In this document: positions 1-8,052 of the stretch, one piece after another
How positions within the stretch are numbered: position 1 is the first letter of the stretch
Layout: each line of letters begins with the position of its first letter
Source of the DNA: Gloeobacter morelensis MG652769
Lineage (GTDB): Bacteria > Cyanobacteriota > Cyanobacteriia > Gloeobacterales > Gloeobacteraceae
NCBI RefSeq assembly: GCF_021018745.1
Contig: NZ_CP063845.1
Location: 2,046,001 to 2,110,000 of the forward strand
Length of the DNA stretch: 64,000 bases
Direction: 5' to 3'
The notes under the pieces: model-generated
What the model saw: only the letters and a program-made list of their open reading frames with translations
The model's database searches: none
What the model was told of the DNA's origin: nothing
Translations under genes and position numbers: made by a program

Positions 1-670
1 CAGGATCGCCCGCTTCGCTGTCGATGTATTCGTGCGCGCCGAGCGAGCGGGCGAGCTCCTCTTTGTCGCGGCCGCGGTTGACGGCGACGGTGCGAAAGCC
101 CTGGCGCGCGGCAAACTGGATACCGAGATGGCCAAGCCCGCCGACACCGTGGATCGCCACCAGATCGCCCGGCCCTGCGCCGCAATTGCGCAGCGCGTTG
201 AAGGTGGTGATCCCGGCGCACAGCAAGGGCGCCGATTGGATCGCGTCGAGATCAGCCGGCACACGGGCGAGTGCGGAGACATCGGCCAGCATGTGGGTCG
301 CATAGCCACCGTCGCGGGTCACGCCCGTGACGGCGCTCACCGTCTCGCAGGCGAACGCCGAGCCGCGTCGGCAGCGCTGGCAATACCCGCACGAGCCGCC
401 GAACCAGCCGACGCCGACGCGCATGCCCACCTGCCAGCCGAGAACCTCCGCCCCGAGCGCCTCGATCGTACCGAGCACCTCATGGCCGGGTATACGCGGA
501 TAGGAGATGCCCGGCATCTTCCCTTCGACCGTCATAGAGTCGCTGTGACATACGCCGCAGGCGCTGACGCGCAGCCGAACCTCACGCGGCCCGGGTTCGG
601 GCAAATCTCGCTCGATCAGCTGAAACTTAGCGCCCGCTGCGGGTACGGCCATAGCGCGCATCTTGGTCAT
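1..670 (-). CDS. Zinc-dependent alcohol dehydrogenase (3' end outside window)
   Basis: About 223 residues are visible from an ATG at 670; the C-terminus lies left of the window. Seen in the translation: an N-terminal GroES-like half with Cys41 in a GVCHSD motif and His63 in PGHE (catalytic zinc ligands of the medium-chain dehydrogenase family), four clustered cysteines (about 94, 97, 100, 108) that form the structural zinc lobe, and the start of the nucleotide-binding fold with a GVGGLG turn. The family oxidises alcohols or reduces aldehydes with NAD(P). The four-cysteine lobe and short length to the Rossmann fold fit the AdhA/AdhP type. Substrate cannot be told from sequence. Confidence 0.9.
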   Translation of the reverse strand, partial: MTKMRAMAVPAAGAKFQLIERDLPEPGPREVRLRVSACGVCHSDSMTVEGKMPGISYPRIPGHEVLGTIEALGAEVLGWQVGMRVGVGWFGGSCGYCQRCRRGSAFACETVSAVTGVTRDGGYATHMLADVSALARVPADLDAIQSAPLLCAGITTFNALRNCGAGPGDLVAIHGVGGLGHLGIQFAARQGFRTVAVNRGRDKEELARSLGAHEYIDSEAGDP

Positions 671-920
671 TGTTGTCCCTTCTCCATCTACCGGTCCAAC
701 GGGAGCAGAAGCTTATCAGTATTTGTACACAATATTCGCTAGGGACTGCTTTCTCGATCTCCTGCTTGGCCGCGGGAGGTGGAAGTCCCCCAATACTGTA
801 ACGTCAAATTCGGCATGAATGCGGATGATTTTGTCCAGGCGCAGGATCTCAGTCCGCAGCAGCCAGATTCTTCCTTTGGCGGTGTGACGTCCACTGCCGG
901 ATGCGGCACGCTTGTCCGAG

Positions 921-959
921 GGGGGCATCCGCGCGGAGAGCGCGGAGGGCGCCCCTTTT
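921..959 (+). promoter_or_regulatory. Hairpin with T-run in the leader of the SLH gene (possible attenuator)
   Basis: Two nested GC-rich arms, with CCGCGC pairing to GCGCGG around a GGAGA loop and outer G-rich/C-rich arms, end directly in TTTTG. The Shine-Dalgarno AAGGAG of the next gene follows about 10 bases later. The rest of the 671-981 spacer shows no ORF, repeat or RNA gene that I can support. The structure resembles an intrinsic terminator placed just before the ribosome site, so it could be an attenuator, or simply the end of an upstream transcript. Confidence 0.35.
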
Positions 960-981
960 GTGTGCAGAAGGAGCATAACGC

Positions 982-2724
982 ATGGACAAATTTTTCAAAG
1001 TAGGGTCAGCGCTCGGCCTTGCTCTCGGTCTGACGGTTGTGGCTGCCCGGGCAGCAAATTTCGGCGATACAGCTGGGTACTGGGCGGAAGCGTACGTTTC
1101 GACCCTGGCCGATCGCAAGTTCATCGGCGGTTTTCCGGACGGATCGTTTCGGCCCAACGACGCGATTACCCGCGCCCAGTTCGCCGCCATCGCCGCCAAG
1201 GCTTTGGATCTGCCCGTCGGCGGTGGCGGCCTTACTTTCAACGATGTGCCGGCCAACTACTGGGCGACCGGGGCCATCGCCGCAGTGAGTAACAGCGGCC
1301 TGGTCACCGGTTTTCCGGACGGGTCGTTCCGGCCGGAGGAGCGCATCACCCGCGCCCAGGCCCTGGTCATTCTCGCCAAGGCCCTTGGGGATAAAGGTGG
1401 GCGCACGTCGGTGAACCTGGACGATTATACCGACGTGCAGGCGGTGCCCGATTGGGCGCGGCCGAGCATCACCAAGGCGGCGGAGTCGGGGATCATCGTC
1501 AATTTTCCAGACCCGGCGGTGATCAAGCCCAACGCCCTGGCCACCCGCGGCGAGGTGGCCGCCTTGATGTACCAGACGCTCTCGCGCTCCGGCCGCGACC
1601 TGCCGCCGTTGAATATCGGTTCGCTCGCCCCGGCTACCGGCGGCGGTGCCGGGCGCGGGCAACTCGCCATCGAGCGCGTCGTCGTGCAGCCGGACCGGCG
1701 GGCGGTGCAGGCGGGTGAAGAACTGGTCGTGCGCGCCGAGGGTACCCCCGGCGCCGAAGCGAGCTTCAGCATCCAGGGGATCGCCCAGGGGATCGCCATG
1801 CAGGAGGTGGAGCAGGGGGTCTACGAGGGCCGCTACACCGTCAAGCGGGGAGACCAAGAAAGGAATGCCCGCCTTGCGGTCACCCTCAAAAGTCGCGGCG
1901 AATCGGTCACCCGCGAGGCCGAGCGGCAATACGCCTTCGGATCGGGGGCCGCAGGCGGTGCGGGACGCGGTGACTTTAGTGGTGACGGTAGGCCCGATGT
2001 GCTCTGGAGCCGGGTCGACGGCAGTGAGGCCCGTCTGTGGATCATGGAAGGCACCCGCAAGGGCCGCGAACTGGCCTTGGGACAGTCTCCCGGCCGCGAT
2101 TGGCGCCTGGTGAGCAGCGGCGATTTTGACGGCGACGGGCTGTCGGATCTGCTCTGGCACAACCAGGCCACCGGCGAGTTGTTGCAGTGGCGCCTCGGCC
2201 GGGCAGGCAAACCCCAGCCCGTGGCGATGCGCACCGAGCCGGTGGCCCGCCGGTGGCAGGCGGGTGGCGCGGGTGATTTTGATGGCGACGGCCGCGCCGA
2301 TATCCTCTGGCGCAACCCGGCCACCGGGCGCAACACCCTCTGGATGATGGACGGGGCCAACCGCCGCTCACAGAAGCCGCTGCCGGACCAGGCCGGGGCG
2401 AATCTATTGATCGCAGGGGTGGGCGATTTTGACGGCGACGGCGGCGCAGATGTACTCTGGCGCAACCGGGTAAGCGGTGCCAATAGTCTGTGGCTGATGA
2501 ACGGCACCCAGGTGGTGCGCACGGTGGCCATCGGCGAGGCGCCGCCCCAGTGGCAGGTGGGCGGCATTGCCGATTACAACGGCGACGGCCGGGTCGATAT
2601 TCTCTGGCGCCGGGCGGACTCGGGTCGGAGTGTCTTCTGGATTATGAACGGTACCGAGCGCACGGCGACCGCTGCAGCCCCCGATGGACCGGGCGCGCAG
2701 TGGGAAATGGTCGGGCCGCGCTAG
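982..2724 (+). CDS. SLH-domain surface protein with C-terminal FG-GAP/VCBS repeats
   Basis: 580 residues, ATG preceded by AAGGAG. A signal peptide covers about residues 1-24 (hydrophobic stretch ending AARA). Three S-layer-homology units follow (about 27-85, 86-150, 150-205) with the repeated GFPDGSFRP and ITRAQ motifs, which in this family bind cell-wall polymer. A middle region of about 110 residues, beta-sandwich-like, leads into about five FG-GAP units (about 330-578) with DFDGDGxxDxLW motifs that in homologues fold as propeller blades with calcium sites. An envelope-anchored adhesion or matrix role is inferred. SLH porins of cyanobacteria instead carry an OprB barrel, absent here. A bidirectional terminator follows the stop. 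Confidence 0.85.
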   Translation: MDKFFKVGSALGLALGLTVVAARAANFGDTAGYWAEAYVSTLADRKFIGGFPDGSFRPNDAITRAQFAAIAAKALDLPVGGGGLTFNDVPANYWATGAIAAVSNSGLVTGFPDGSFRPEERITRAQALVILAKALGDKGGRTSVNLDDYTDVQAVPDWARPSITKAAESGIIVNFPDPAVIKPNALATRGEVAALMYQTLSRSGRDLPPLNIGSLAPATGGGAGRGQLAIERVVVQPDRRAVQAGEELVVRAEGTPGAEASFSIQGIAQGIAMQEVEQGVYEGRYTVKRGDQERNARLAVTLKSRGESVTREAERQYAFGSGAAGGAGRGDFSGDGRPDVLWSRVDGSEARLWIMEGTRKGRELALGQSPGRDWRLVSSGDFDGDGLSDLLWHNQATGELLQWRLGRAGKPQPVAMRTEPVARRWQAGGAGDFDGDGRADILWRNPATGRNTLWMMDGANRRSQKPLPDQAGANLLIAGVGDFDGDGGADVLWRNRVSGANSLWLMNGTQVVRTVAIGEAPPQWQVGGIADYNGDGRVDILWRRADSGRSVFWIMNGTERTATAAAPDGPGAQWEMVGPR

Positions 2725-2739
2725 GCGCCGAAATGCGAC

Positions 2740-2765
2740 AAAAAGGGGCCGGATGGCCCCTTTTT
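2740..2765. terminator. Bidirectional intrinsic terminator
   Basis: An A-run, the stem GGGGCC-ggat-GGCCCC and a T-run lie between two convergent genes. The A/T flanks make it usable from both strands: it closes the SLH gene on + and the Thr-rich exported protein on -. Confidence 0.85.
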
Positions 2766-2785
2766 GCTTGCTGCTGTGCTGGAGT

Positions 2786-3397
2786 TTATTCGGGCTTGAC
2801 GGCGGGTCCGGTGGTTGTCGTCGTACTGCTGTAGGAGGAGCTGCTCACCGAAGTGGCGCTCGGATCGACGTAGCCCGTCCGGTACGGATAGATATTGAAC
2901 GAGGCGAGCGAAGACTTGGGCGAGCGGGCCAGGGCGTAGGTGGTCGTGTCGAAGCGGCTCAGCACGTTATTGGCCCGCCGTTCGCGCAGCACATGCACGG
3001 CGACGAAGGCGCTTTTGCTCTTAGGCTGGCGGCTGATCGGCACCGCGATGTTCTTGTTGGTGCCCGAAGCGAGTTCGACATAACCCAATACCGCCCCCGG
3101 TTGCCCGTTGTCGTTCTCGTGGATGACCAGCCAGCCGATGTCGGGGCTGTTGACTTGCTTGACCATGACTTTGCCGTCGGCGATGTACTGATCTTGAACG
3201 TCGATGAGCGACGATTCGGGACGGGGGATGTAGGGGCTGGTGTAGAGCGAAGGATCCGTCGCAGCGCTGCGCTGCGTGGTGGTGGTCGTCGTCGTGGTTG
3301 TCTCACCGGTCGTCGTCTGTGCGTGCGCATTGCCCTGAATTAGCAGGATTGGGGACAGCACAAGCATGGTGCCAAGCACAAAATGACGCGTATTCAT
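2786..3397 (-). CDS. Exported Thr/Ser-rich protein, DUF7282-like core
   Basis: 203 residues. A signal peptide spans about residues 1-26 (ends NAHA). A run of threonines (about 28-41) precedes a core of about 110 residues with the pattern DQYIADGKVMVKQVNSPDIG, GWLVIHENDNGQPGAVLGY, and FVAVHVLRE. That pattern resembles the DUF7282 beta-sandwich seen in many secreted prokaryotic proteins. A second Ser/Thr-rich tail closes the protein. The low-complexity ends suggest a cell-surface or periplasmic location. No catalytic motif is seen and function is unknown. It converges with the SLH gene onto a shared terminator. Confidence 0.7.
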   Translation of the reverse strand: MNTRHFVLGTMLVLSPILLIQGNAHAQTTTGETTTTTTTTTQRSAATDPSLYTSPYIPRPESSLIDVQDQYIADGKVMVKQVNSPDIGWLVIHENDNGQPGAVLGYVELASGTNKNIAVPISRQPKSKSAFVAVHVLRERRANNVLSRFDTTTYALARSPKSSLASFNIYPYRTGYVDPSATSVSSSSYSSTTTTTGPAVKPE

Positions 3398-3517
3398 CGC
3401 GGTTCAACCTTATCAACTGCTTTTTGATCGTGCCAGGGGCGAAAATCGTCTACCTCTGCCCGCAGAGACATCTCCCAGGGCCGATGCCGGCAGAGGTGTA
3501 GAATAGGCTGTAACTTT

Positions 3518-4324
3518 GTGTTTAACAGAAGCTCAGTGAGCCAGTCCCCACCGGCCCGTAAGCCCATCATCGAATTTCGCGGCGTCAGCAAGTCCTTCGG
3601 CACTCAGCGTATCCTGGACGGTCTCGATTTAAAGGTCCAATACGGCGAGGCTCTGGTGATTGTCGGGCCGTCGGGTACCGGCAAATCGACCATCCTGCGG
3701 CTGATGTGCGGCTTGTTGGAGCCGGACTCCGGAGAGGTGTTGCTCGGCGGCGTGCCGCTGCAGGCCGAACAGCTTCGGAGAAAGCCCATCCAGGTCGGCA
3801 TGGTCTTTCAGCAGGCGGCGCTGTTCGATTCGCTCACTGTCGAAGAAAACGTCGGGTTTTTGCTCTACGAGCACTCGAAGTTGCCGCGCAAAAAAATTGG
3901 CGAACTGGTGCGCGAAAAACTGGAGATGGTGGGACTTGACCCGGTGCTCGCCCGGCAGATGCCGGCGGAACTCTCCGGTGGTCAGCGCAAGCGCGTCTCG
4001 TTTGCCCGCGCGATCATGGAAGATCCGACGGTTCCCGACGACGAGACGCAGCTGTTGCTGTACGACGAACCGACCGCCGGGCTCGACCCCATCGCCTCGA
4101 CGGTAATCGAGAATTTGATTCGTTCCCTGAAGCAGCGGGGATCCTGCGATAGTTATGTAGTGATCACCCACCAGGAAACGACCATCCGCAGCACCGCCGA
4201 CCGCATTTTGCTGATCTACCAGGGCAAGGTGCGCTGGGAGGGTCAAGTCCCCGAAATCGACGCGTGCCAGGATCCTTATGTGCGCCAGTTTTTTGACGGC
4301 AAGATCGACGGGCCGATCCAGTAG
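3518..4324 (+). CDS. ABC transporter ATPase of the Mla/TGD lipid-transport type
   Basis: 268 residues from a GTG; a second GTG at 3536 is an alternative start. Walker A GPSGTGKST is at about residues 50-58, the LSGGQRKR signature at about 151, and Walker B LLLYDEPTAGLDP at about 178. A GMVFQQAALFDSLTVEENV stretch is typical of MlaF/TGD3 ATPases. The next gene 21 bases downstream encodes an MCE protein, the expected partner. Together they belong to the system that moves phospholipids between envelope membranes in proteobacteria and chloroplasts. The MlaE-type permease is not in the window, so it must be encoded elsewhere. Confidence 0.88.
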   Translation: MFNRSSVSQSPPARKPIIEFRGVSKSFGTQRILDGLDLKVQYGEALVIVGPSGTGKSTILRLMCGLLEPDSGEVLLGGVPLQAEQLRRKPIQVGMVFQQAALFDSLTVEENVGFLLYEHSKLPRKKIGELVREKLEMVGLDPVLARQMPAELSGGQRKRVSFARAIMEDPTVPDDETQLLLYDEPTAGLDPIASTVIENLIRSLKQRGSCDSYVVITHQETTIRSTADRILLIYQGKVRWEGQVPEIDACQDPYVRQFFDGKIDGPIQ

Positions 4325-4345
4325 AGAGCAGACAAGGAGTGACCA

Positions 4346-5488
4346 GTGAATAGACGGGGCATTCGTGAGGGGTTGGTAGGGCTGCTGATCCTTGTCGGCG
4401 TCGGCATCTTCGTGGGGCTCTATCTGTGGCTTTCCGGAGGGTTTCGCCAGGGCGGGTACCGCTTTACGATTACTTTTCGCGACGCGAACGGTCTCAACGT
4501 CGGTGCGCCGGTGCGCCTGCGGGGTGTGCGCGTCGGCCAGGTGCAGGCGACGATCCCCGGCATCAGCAGCGTCAAGGCCGACGTACTCATCGACCGGCCC
4601 GACGTCTTCATTCCCAAAAATTCCCAGTTCGTGGTCTCCCAAAGCGGTTTGATCGGCGAGACGTTCGTTGAAATTTTTCCGTCGGACACCGCGGTGGTGC
4701 CGCCGAATACGACCGTCGAGACCCTGAGCGCGCGCTGCGAGAAGAGCGTCGCTTCCGAGCCGCTGGTCTGTCCCCAATCGTCGGTGGTCGGCCGCACGCC
4801 GCCCCGCTTTCAGGAACTGGTGCGCTCGCTCGATGCGCTGGCTACCCGATTGGATCAAGATTTCTTCGACAGTCTGCAGACCACCGTCGTCAAATTCGGC
4901 CAGACCGCCGACAACCTGAGCAGTCTGTCGCGCACGGCCGCCAAAGATTTTGACGTGCTGGCAGACACGGCCCGGGCGGCGAGCCGGGAGGTGCCCGCCT
5001 TCGGCCGGGCCGCCCAGGCGCTCGAAAAGACCATCCTCGATATCGACGTCATCTTGCTGGATAATCGCGCTTCGCTTTCCCAGACCCTGGCCAACCTCAA
5101 CCGGGCGAGTGCGGAGGTGAGCAAACTCACCAGCCAGCTCAGCGGCAGCATCACCCCTGAACGGCTCGATCAGATCGTGGCAAACACCAACGAGGCAGTG
5201 GCCAATCTGCGCAGCTTGAGCGTGGCGATTTCCGACCCGGCCACGGTGGCGTCGCTGCGCTCCACCCTCGATTCCGCCCGCGCCACCCTCGACAACATCC
5301 AGAAGATCACCACCGATCTGGATGAGCTGACCGGCGATCCGCAGTTTCGCACCAACTTGCGCCGTCTTATCGACGGACTGGGCAACCTCGTCTCCAGCGA
5401 GCCGGGTGATCCGGCCGAGTCGTCGGTCTTTGCCAATGCCGATTACCGCGACGGCATCGCCGGCGTGGCTGATACCGCCGCGCCCTGA
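4346..5488 (+). CDS. MCE (MlaD-family) lipid-binding protein
   Basis: 380 residues. One N-terminal membrane helix (about residues 10-30, LVGLLILVGVGIFVGLYLWL) anchors a single MCE domain (about 38-115) with the motif ITFRDANGLNVGAPVRLRGV. A long, mostly helical C-terminal region follows (about 150-365) that in homologues forms a tube or coiled coil for lipid passage. A cysteine pair at about 131/142 lies just after the MCE domain. It is co-transcribed with the ATPase gene upstream. Expected location: inner membrane with the body in the periplasm. Single-MCE architecture is that of MlaD/TGD2. Confidence 0.85.
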   Translation: MNRRGIREGLVGLLILVGVGIFVGLYLWLSGGFRQGGYRFTITFRDANGLNVGAPVRLRGVRVGQVQATIPGISSVKADVLIDRPDVFIPKNSQFVVSQSGLIGETFVEIFPSDTAVVPPNTTVETLSARCEKSVASEPLVCPQSSVVGRTPPRFQELVRSLDALATRLDQDFFDSLQTTVVKFGQTADNLSSLSRTAAKDFDVLADTARAASREVPAFGRAAQALEKTILDIDVILLDNRASLSQTLANLNRASAEVSKLTSQLSGSITPERLDQIVANTNEAVANLRSLSVAISDPATVASLRSTLDSARATLDNIQKITTDLDELTGDPQFRTNLRRLIDGLGNLVSSEPGDPAESSVFANADYRDGIAGVADTAAP

Positions 5489-5572
5489 AATCAACCGTTT
5501 TTCCTTCTCCACCCGGCTGGGCCTGGCTGGTGTGAACGCGTTCGTAGCGGATGATCAGAGTCGCTCACCCCC

Positions 5573-5872
5573 TCAGTCATCTTCCAGGTGGGACACTATG
5601 TCCATGCGTTCGTGCAGAACGCGAATGATTTTTAGACCTGTGTCACGCTCACGGCAGAAAATCAGGTGTCGTCCTACGTGATACTTGCGATATCCCGGCC
5701 GAATATCATCGCAGACCCTTCCCAGTTGCGGCTCCTGCGCCAAAAGCTCAAAGCACGCGTCCAGTTTGGCTAGGTAGTTGTTTCGCTGCGCACGCCCCCA
5801 AGTCGCCTCGGTGTATCGGCCAACGGCTCGCAAATCCTGCACTGCCAGCTCAGTAAGGCGAAAAGCCGCCAT
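5573..5872 (-). CDS. parE: ParE/RelE-family toxin
   Basis: 99 residues, with the family pattern LTELAVQDLRAVGRYTEATWG at the start, a central LGRVCDDIRPGYRKYHVGRHLIFCRE, and IIRVLHERMD near the end, which matches ParE-type toxins of about 95-100 residues. ParE members poison DNA gyrase; RelE members cut mRNA. The Arg/His pattern here fits ParE better. Its ATG overlaps the stop of the antitoxin gene by one base (TAATG), the usual translational coupling. A perfect palindrome lies upstream of the pair. Confidence 0.88.
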   Translation of the reverse strand: MAAFRLTELAVQDLRAVGRYTEATWGRAQRNNYLAKLDACFELLAQEPQLGRVCDDIRPGYRKYHVGRHLIFCRERDTGLKIIRVLHERMDIVSHLEDD

Positions 5873-6114
5873 TAGACTGTGTGTTCCTTGTCAAGCTCTT
5901 CGAGCAAACTGTGTAAAGAATAGTCGGCCAAACCGCTGTTCTCACCGTCGTGCAGAGCGCGGCGTAGAGCCGCCAGCTTCATCTCCTGCTCTTCGAGCAA
6001 ACGCAGTCCGGCGCGGATCGCTTCACTGGCAGATGCATAACGCCCGGCGTCAATCTGCCTGGCGATGAATGCCTCAAAATGCTGCCCGAGTGTCACGCTC
6101 GTATTTTTTTGCAT
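5872..6114 (-). CDS. parD: ParD-family antitoxin
   Basis: 80 residues from the ATG at 6114. The longer reading from 6144 would begin inside the palindromic operator and is unlikely. Residues 1-45 (SVTLGQHFEAFIARQIDAGRY followed by ASEAIRAGLRLLEE) form the ribbon-helix-helix fold typical of ParD/CC2985-type antitoxins. The C-terminal half is charged and would wrap the toxin. It should bind DNA as a dimer and repress its own promoter; the palindrome just upstream is the obvious site. Confidence 0.88.
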   Translation of the reverse strand: MQKNTSVTLGQHFEAFIARQIDAGRYASASEAIRAGLRLLEEQEMKLAALRRALHDGENSGLADYSLHSLLEELDKEHTV

Positions 6115-6132
6115 GACCAAATTCTCGAAACA

Positions 6133-6163
6133 CAATACCAACATATATTATATGTTGGTATTG
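6133..6163. promoter_or_regulatory. Perfect palindrome, probable ParD operator
   Basis: Two 15-base arms (CAATACCAACATATA and its exact complement) surround a single central T. It sits 18 bases upstream of the parD ATG in an AT-rich stretch unlike its surroundings. Ribbon-helix-helix antitoxins bind such inverted repeats in their own promoters. The role is inferred from position and symmetry. Confidence 0.75.
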
Positions 6164-6275
6164 CTAGAAAGTGAAGAACCCAAAGGTCACAGATTTTAAT
6201 GGTGCTGGCTTTTCGTTCGCCGTAAAGTCACCGCCCATCCTATTCAATTGACCCTTGGGAATGGGTGCAAGCCTA

Positions 6276-6302
6276 AGGGCCGTTGGGACAACGGCCCCTA
6301 AG
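6276..6302. repeat. 27-bp hairpin repeat, left copy of the IS element
   Basis: A sequence able to form a GGGCCGTTG/CAACGGCCC hairpin lies near the left end. An identical 27-base copy is at 7845-7871, inside the last codons of tnpB. IS200/IS605 TnpA recognises subterminal hairpins as single strands, so this pair may be part of the end structures. Confidence 0.7.
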
Positions 6303-6307
6303 CCCCT

Positions 6308-6706
6308 TTAGGGCGGCTTTTCGCCCTGTTGCTCAATGTACTGCCTGATAACTTCAATGGGGGCACCTCCCCAGGAAGCAGCGAAATAGGATGGCGACCA
6401 AAGATGTTCAGAACTTGGACTTAGACCAAACTCCTTCCTTAGAAGGCGGCTTGAAACCCCTTTCAAGTGATTCACCAGTGTTGAGACTGAGTACTTCGGT
6501 GGGTGCTCCACGAGCAGATGTACGTGGTCTGGTTCACCGTTCACTTCCAGCACCGTGAACCCCATCGACTTGCCAACCTCAGCGAATATTTCATGCATCC
6601 GCTGGGAGTGCTGCTCCTGAAATATCTTCCTTCGGTACTTCACCACGAAGACCAAGTGAACATAGATTGCTGAAACACTGTGCCTGCCTCTTCTCAACTG
6701 TTGCAT
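6308..6706 (-). CDS. tnpA: IS200/IS605 transposase TnpA (HUH, Y1 type)
   Basis: 132 residues from the ATG at 6706; a TTG at 6721 would add five. The HUH motif is EPDHVHLLVEHPP, and the catalytic tyrosine is expected in VIRQYIEQQ near the C-terminus. The SVSAIYVHLVFVVKYRRKIF start is typical of the family. This enzyme cuts and rejoins single-stranded DNA at hairpin ends. Length and all motifs look intact. It is transcribed away from tnpB with 5' ends 29 bases apart. Confidence 0.93.
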   Translation of the reverse strand: MQQLRRGRHSVSAIYVHLVFVVKYRRKIFQEQHSQRMHEIFAEVGKSMGFTVLEVNGEPDHVHLLVEHPPKYSVSTLVNHLKGVSSRLLRKEFGLSPSSEHLWSPSYFAASWGGAPIEVIRQYIEQQGEKPP

Positions 6707-6735
6707 ACTCTTGCAGGCCAAGTTACTATATCAAT

Positions 6736-7905
6736 ATGAAAGCACGTTTTCGTTATCGTTTGTACCCCCACCCGGCTCAGAGATTCTGGCTCGCCAAGAC
6801 TTTCGGCTGTGCGCGGATGGTCTTTAACGATGGTCTGCGGATTCGCCAGCAGGCACACCAAAACGGTGAACCTTATATTGGCGATACCGAGTTGCAAAAG
6901 CGTGTCATCACTCAAGCTAAACAAACTCCCGAGCGTGCATGGCTAGCTGAAGTTTCCTCAGTGGCTCTGATCCAATCTCTTGCAGACTTGCACCAGGGCT
7001 TCAGGAACTTCTTCCACAGCCTCAGCGGTAAACGGCAAGGCGCAAAAGTTAACCCACCGCGCTTCAAGAAGAAAACAGACAAGCAAGCGATTCGCTTCAC
7101 CCGCAATGGCTTCAAGGTTCACTCCCAGTCTGTCTTCATCGCCAAGGTTGGACACATTCCGATTGAATGGTCTAGACCGCTTTCCTCGCAGCCGTCTAGC
7201 GTCACCATCATCCGGGACAAAGCTGGTCGGCACTTTGCTAGTTTCATCTGCGAAGTGCAAGCAGAACCGCTTCCAGAAAACGATGTAGCGATTGGTATCG
7301 ATGTGGGGCTAACTACTTTTGCTACCTATAGCGACGGTGAAAAAGTCGAAAATCCCCGCATCTTCAGAAAGCTAGAACGCAAACTTGCCCGACTACAGAG
7401 GCAACATGCCAAGAAGCAAAAGGGGTCTAAGCGCAGAGCCAAAATGCGGCTCAAAGTCGCCAAACTTCATGCGCATATCAAAGACAAGCGTTCAGACTTC
7501 TTGCACAAACTCAGCACCCCAATCCTCCGTAAGAACCACACGGTAGTAGTTGAGGACTTGTGCATCAAAGGATTGGGACGAACCCGGCTAGCCAAATCGT
7601 TTCAGGATGCTGGTTTTGGGATGTTCCTGTCGATGCTTGAGGCAAAAGCGCTCAAGTACGGACGGGAACTGCTCAAGGTCGGAAGGTTCTACGCCTCATC
7701 CCAAATCTGTTCGGCTTGCCAGCATCAGGATGGCCCGAAGCCCTTGTGGGTGCGTCGCTGGAGCTGTTCGGCTTGCAAAGCTGAACACGATAGAGATGAG
7801 AATGCGGCCAAGAATATCCTCGCCCAGGGACTCAGGGAGAGGTCAGGGCCGTTGGGACAACGGCCCCTAAGGGCACCCTCCCAATTGCGCTATGGCGCAA
7901 TTTGA
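6736..7905 (+). CDS. tnpB: TnpB RNA-guided nuclease of the IS605 family
   Basis: 389 residues from the ATG at 6736, where MKARFRYRLYP matches the usual TnpB beginning. The RuvC triad is complete: Asp189 in GIDVG, Glu273 in VVVEDL, and Asp354 in DRDENAAKN. A zinc finger with CSAC (twice) lies between the last two. TnpB proteins are RNA-guided DNA nucleases that help retain the element; Cas12 descends from them. The last about 20 codons overlap the 27-bp hairpin repeat and the start of the presumed guide-RNA region. There is no sign of decay. Confidence 0.93.
   Translation: MKARFRYRLYPHPAQRFWLAKTFGCARMVFNDGLRIRQQAHQNGEPYIGDTELQKRVITQAKQTPERAWLAEVSSVALIQSLADLHQGFRNFFHSLSGKRQGAKVNPPRFKKKTDKQAIRFTRNGFKVHSQSVFIAKVGHIPIEWSRPLSSQPSSVTIIRDKAGRHFASFICEVQAEPLPENDVAIGIDVGLTTFATYSDGEKVENPRIFRKLERKLARLQRQHAKKQKGSKRRAKMRLKVAKLHAHIKDKRSDFLHKLSTPILRKNHTVVVEDLCIKGLGRTRLAKSFQDAGFGMFLSMLEAKALKYGRELLKVGRFYASSQICSACQHQDGPKPLWVRRWSCSACKAEHDRDENAAKNILAQGLRERSGPLGQRPLRAPSQLRYGAI
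7845..7871. repeat. 27-bp hairpin repeat, right copy of the IS element
   Basis: Identical to 6276-6302 in the same orientation. It is translated as part of the TnpB C-terminus, which may explain the Pro/Leu/Arg-rich tail of that protein. Confidence 0.7.
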
Positions 7906-8052
7906 GGGAACCCGGCTAAACGCTCGTGGAGCTAGCGTAAGACCTTCGGCAACGAAGGCAGCAGGCATTGAAGCGAGAACCCGCCTGAAGGGACGGCAAC
8001 AATGCCTAACTGAGAAGGAATCTCCGCGCCTTTAGGCCGGAGTGGAGGTCAA
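7845..8052 (+). ncRNA. Candidate TnpB guide RNA (reRNA/omega RNA)
   Basis: In characterised IS605 elements the guide RNA overlaps the 3' end of tnpB, runs to the right end, and takes its guide from the flanking DNA. Here this segment begins with the 27-bp hairpin repeat, contains further short hairpins, and ends with a stem-loop before TCAA. The guide would then be read from 8053 onward (AGATGATGCCTC...). The 5' boundary is a guess; position and family knowledge are the evidence. Confidence 0.5.

Larger units (their letters stand above)
6253..8052. mobile_element. IS200/IS605-family insertion sequence with tnpA and tnpB
   Basis: Divergent tnpA (-) and tnpB (+) genes lie between a TTGAC pentamer ending at 6252 and a TCAA at 8049-8052. 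Such short tetra- or pentamers are what IS200/IS605 elements use for insertion and cleavage. The right end holds a hairpin of the form CTCCGcgcctttaggCCGGAG just before the TCAA, like known cyanobacterial members. No terminal inverted repeats or target duplication are expected in this family. The exact ends are an estimate, particularly the left one. Confidence 0.7.

Noticed and set aside
3629-5512. 627-codon minus-strand frame across the Mla-type genes
   Set aside because: Shadow of the ATPase and MCE genes; composition is that of antisense GC-rich sequence.
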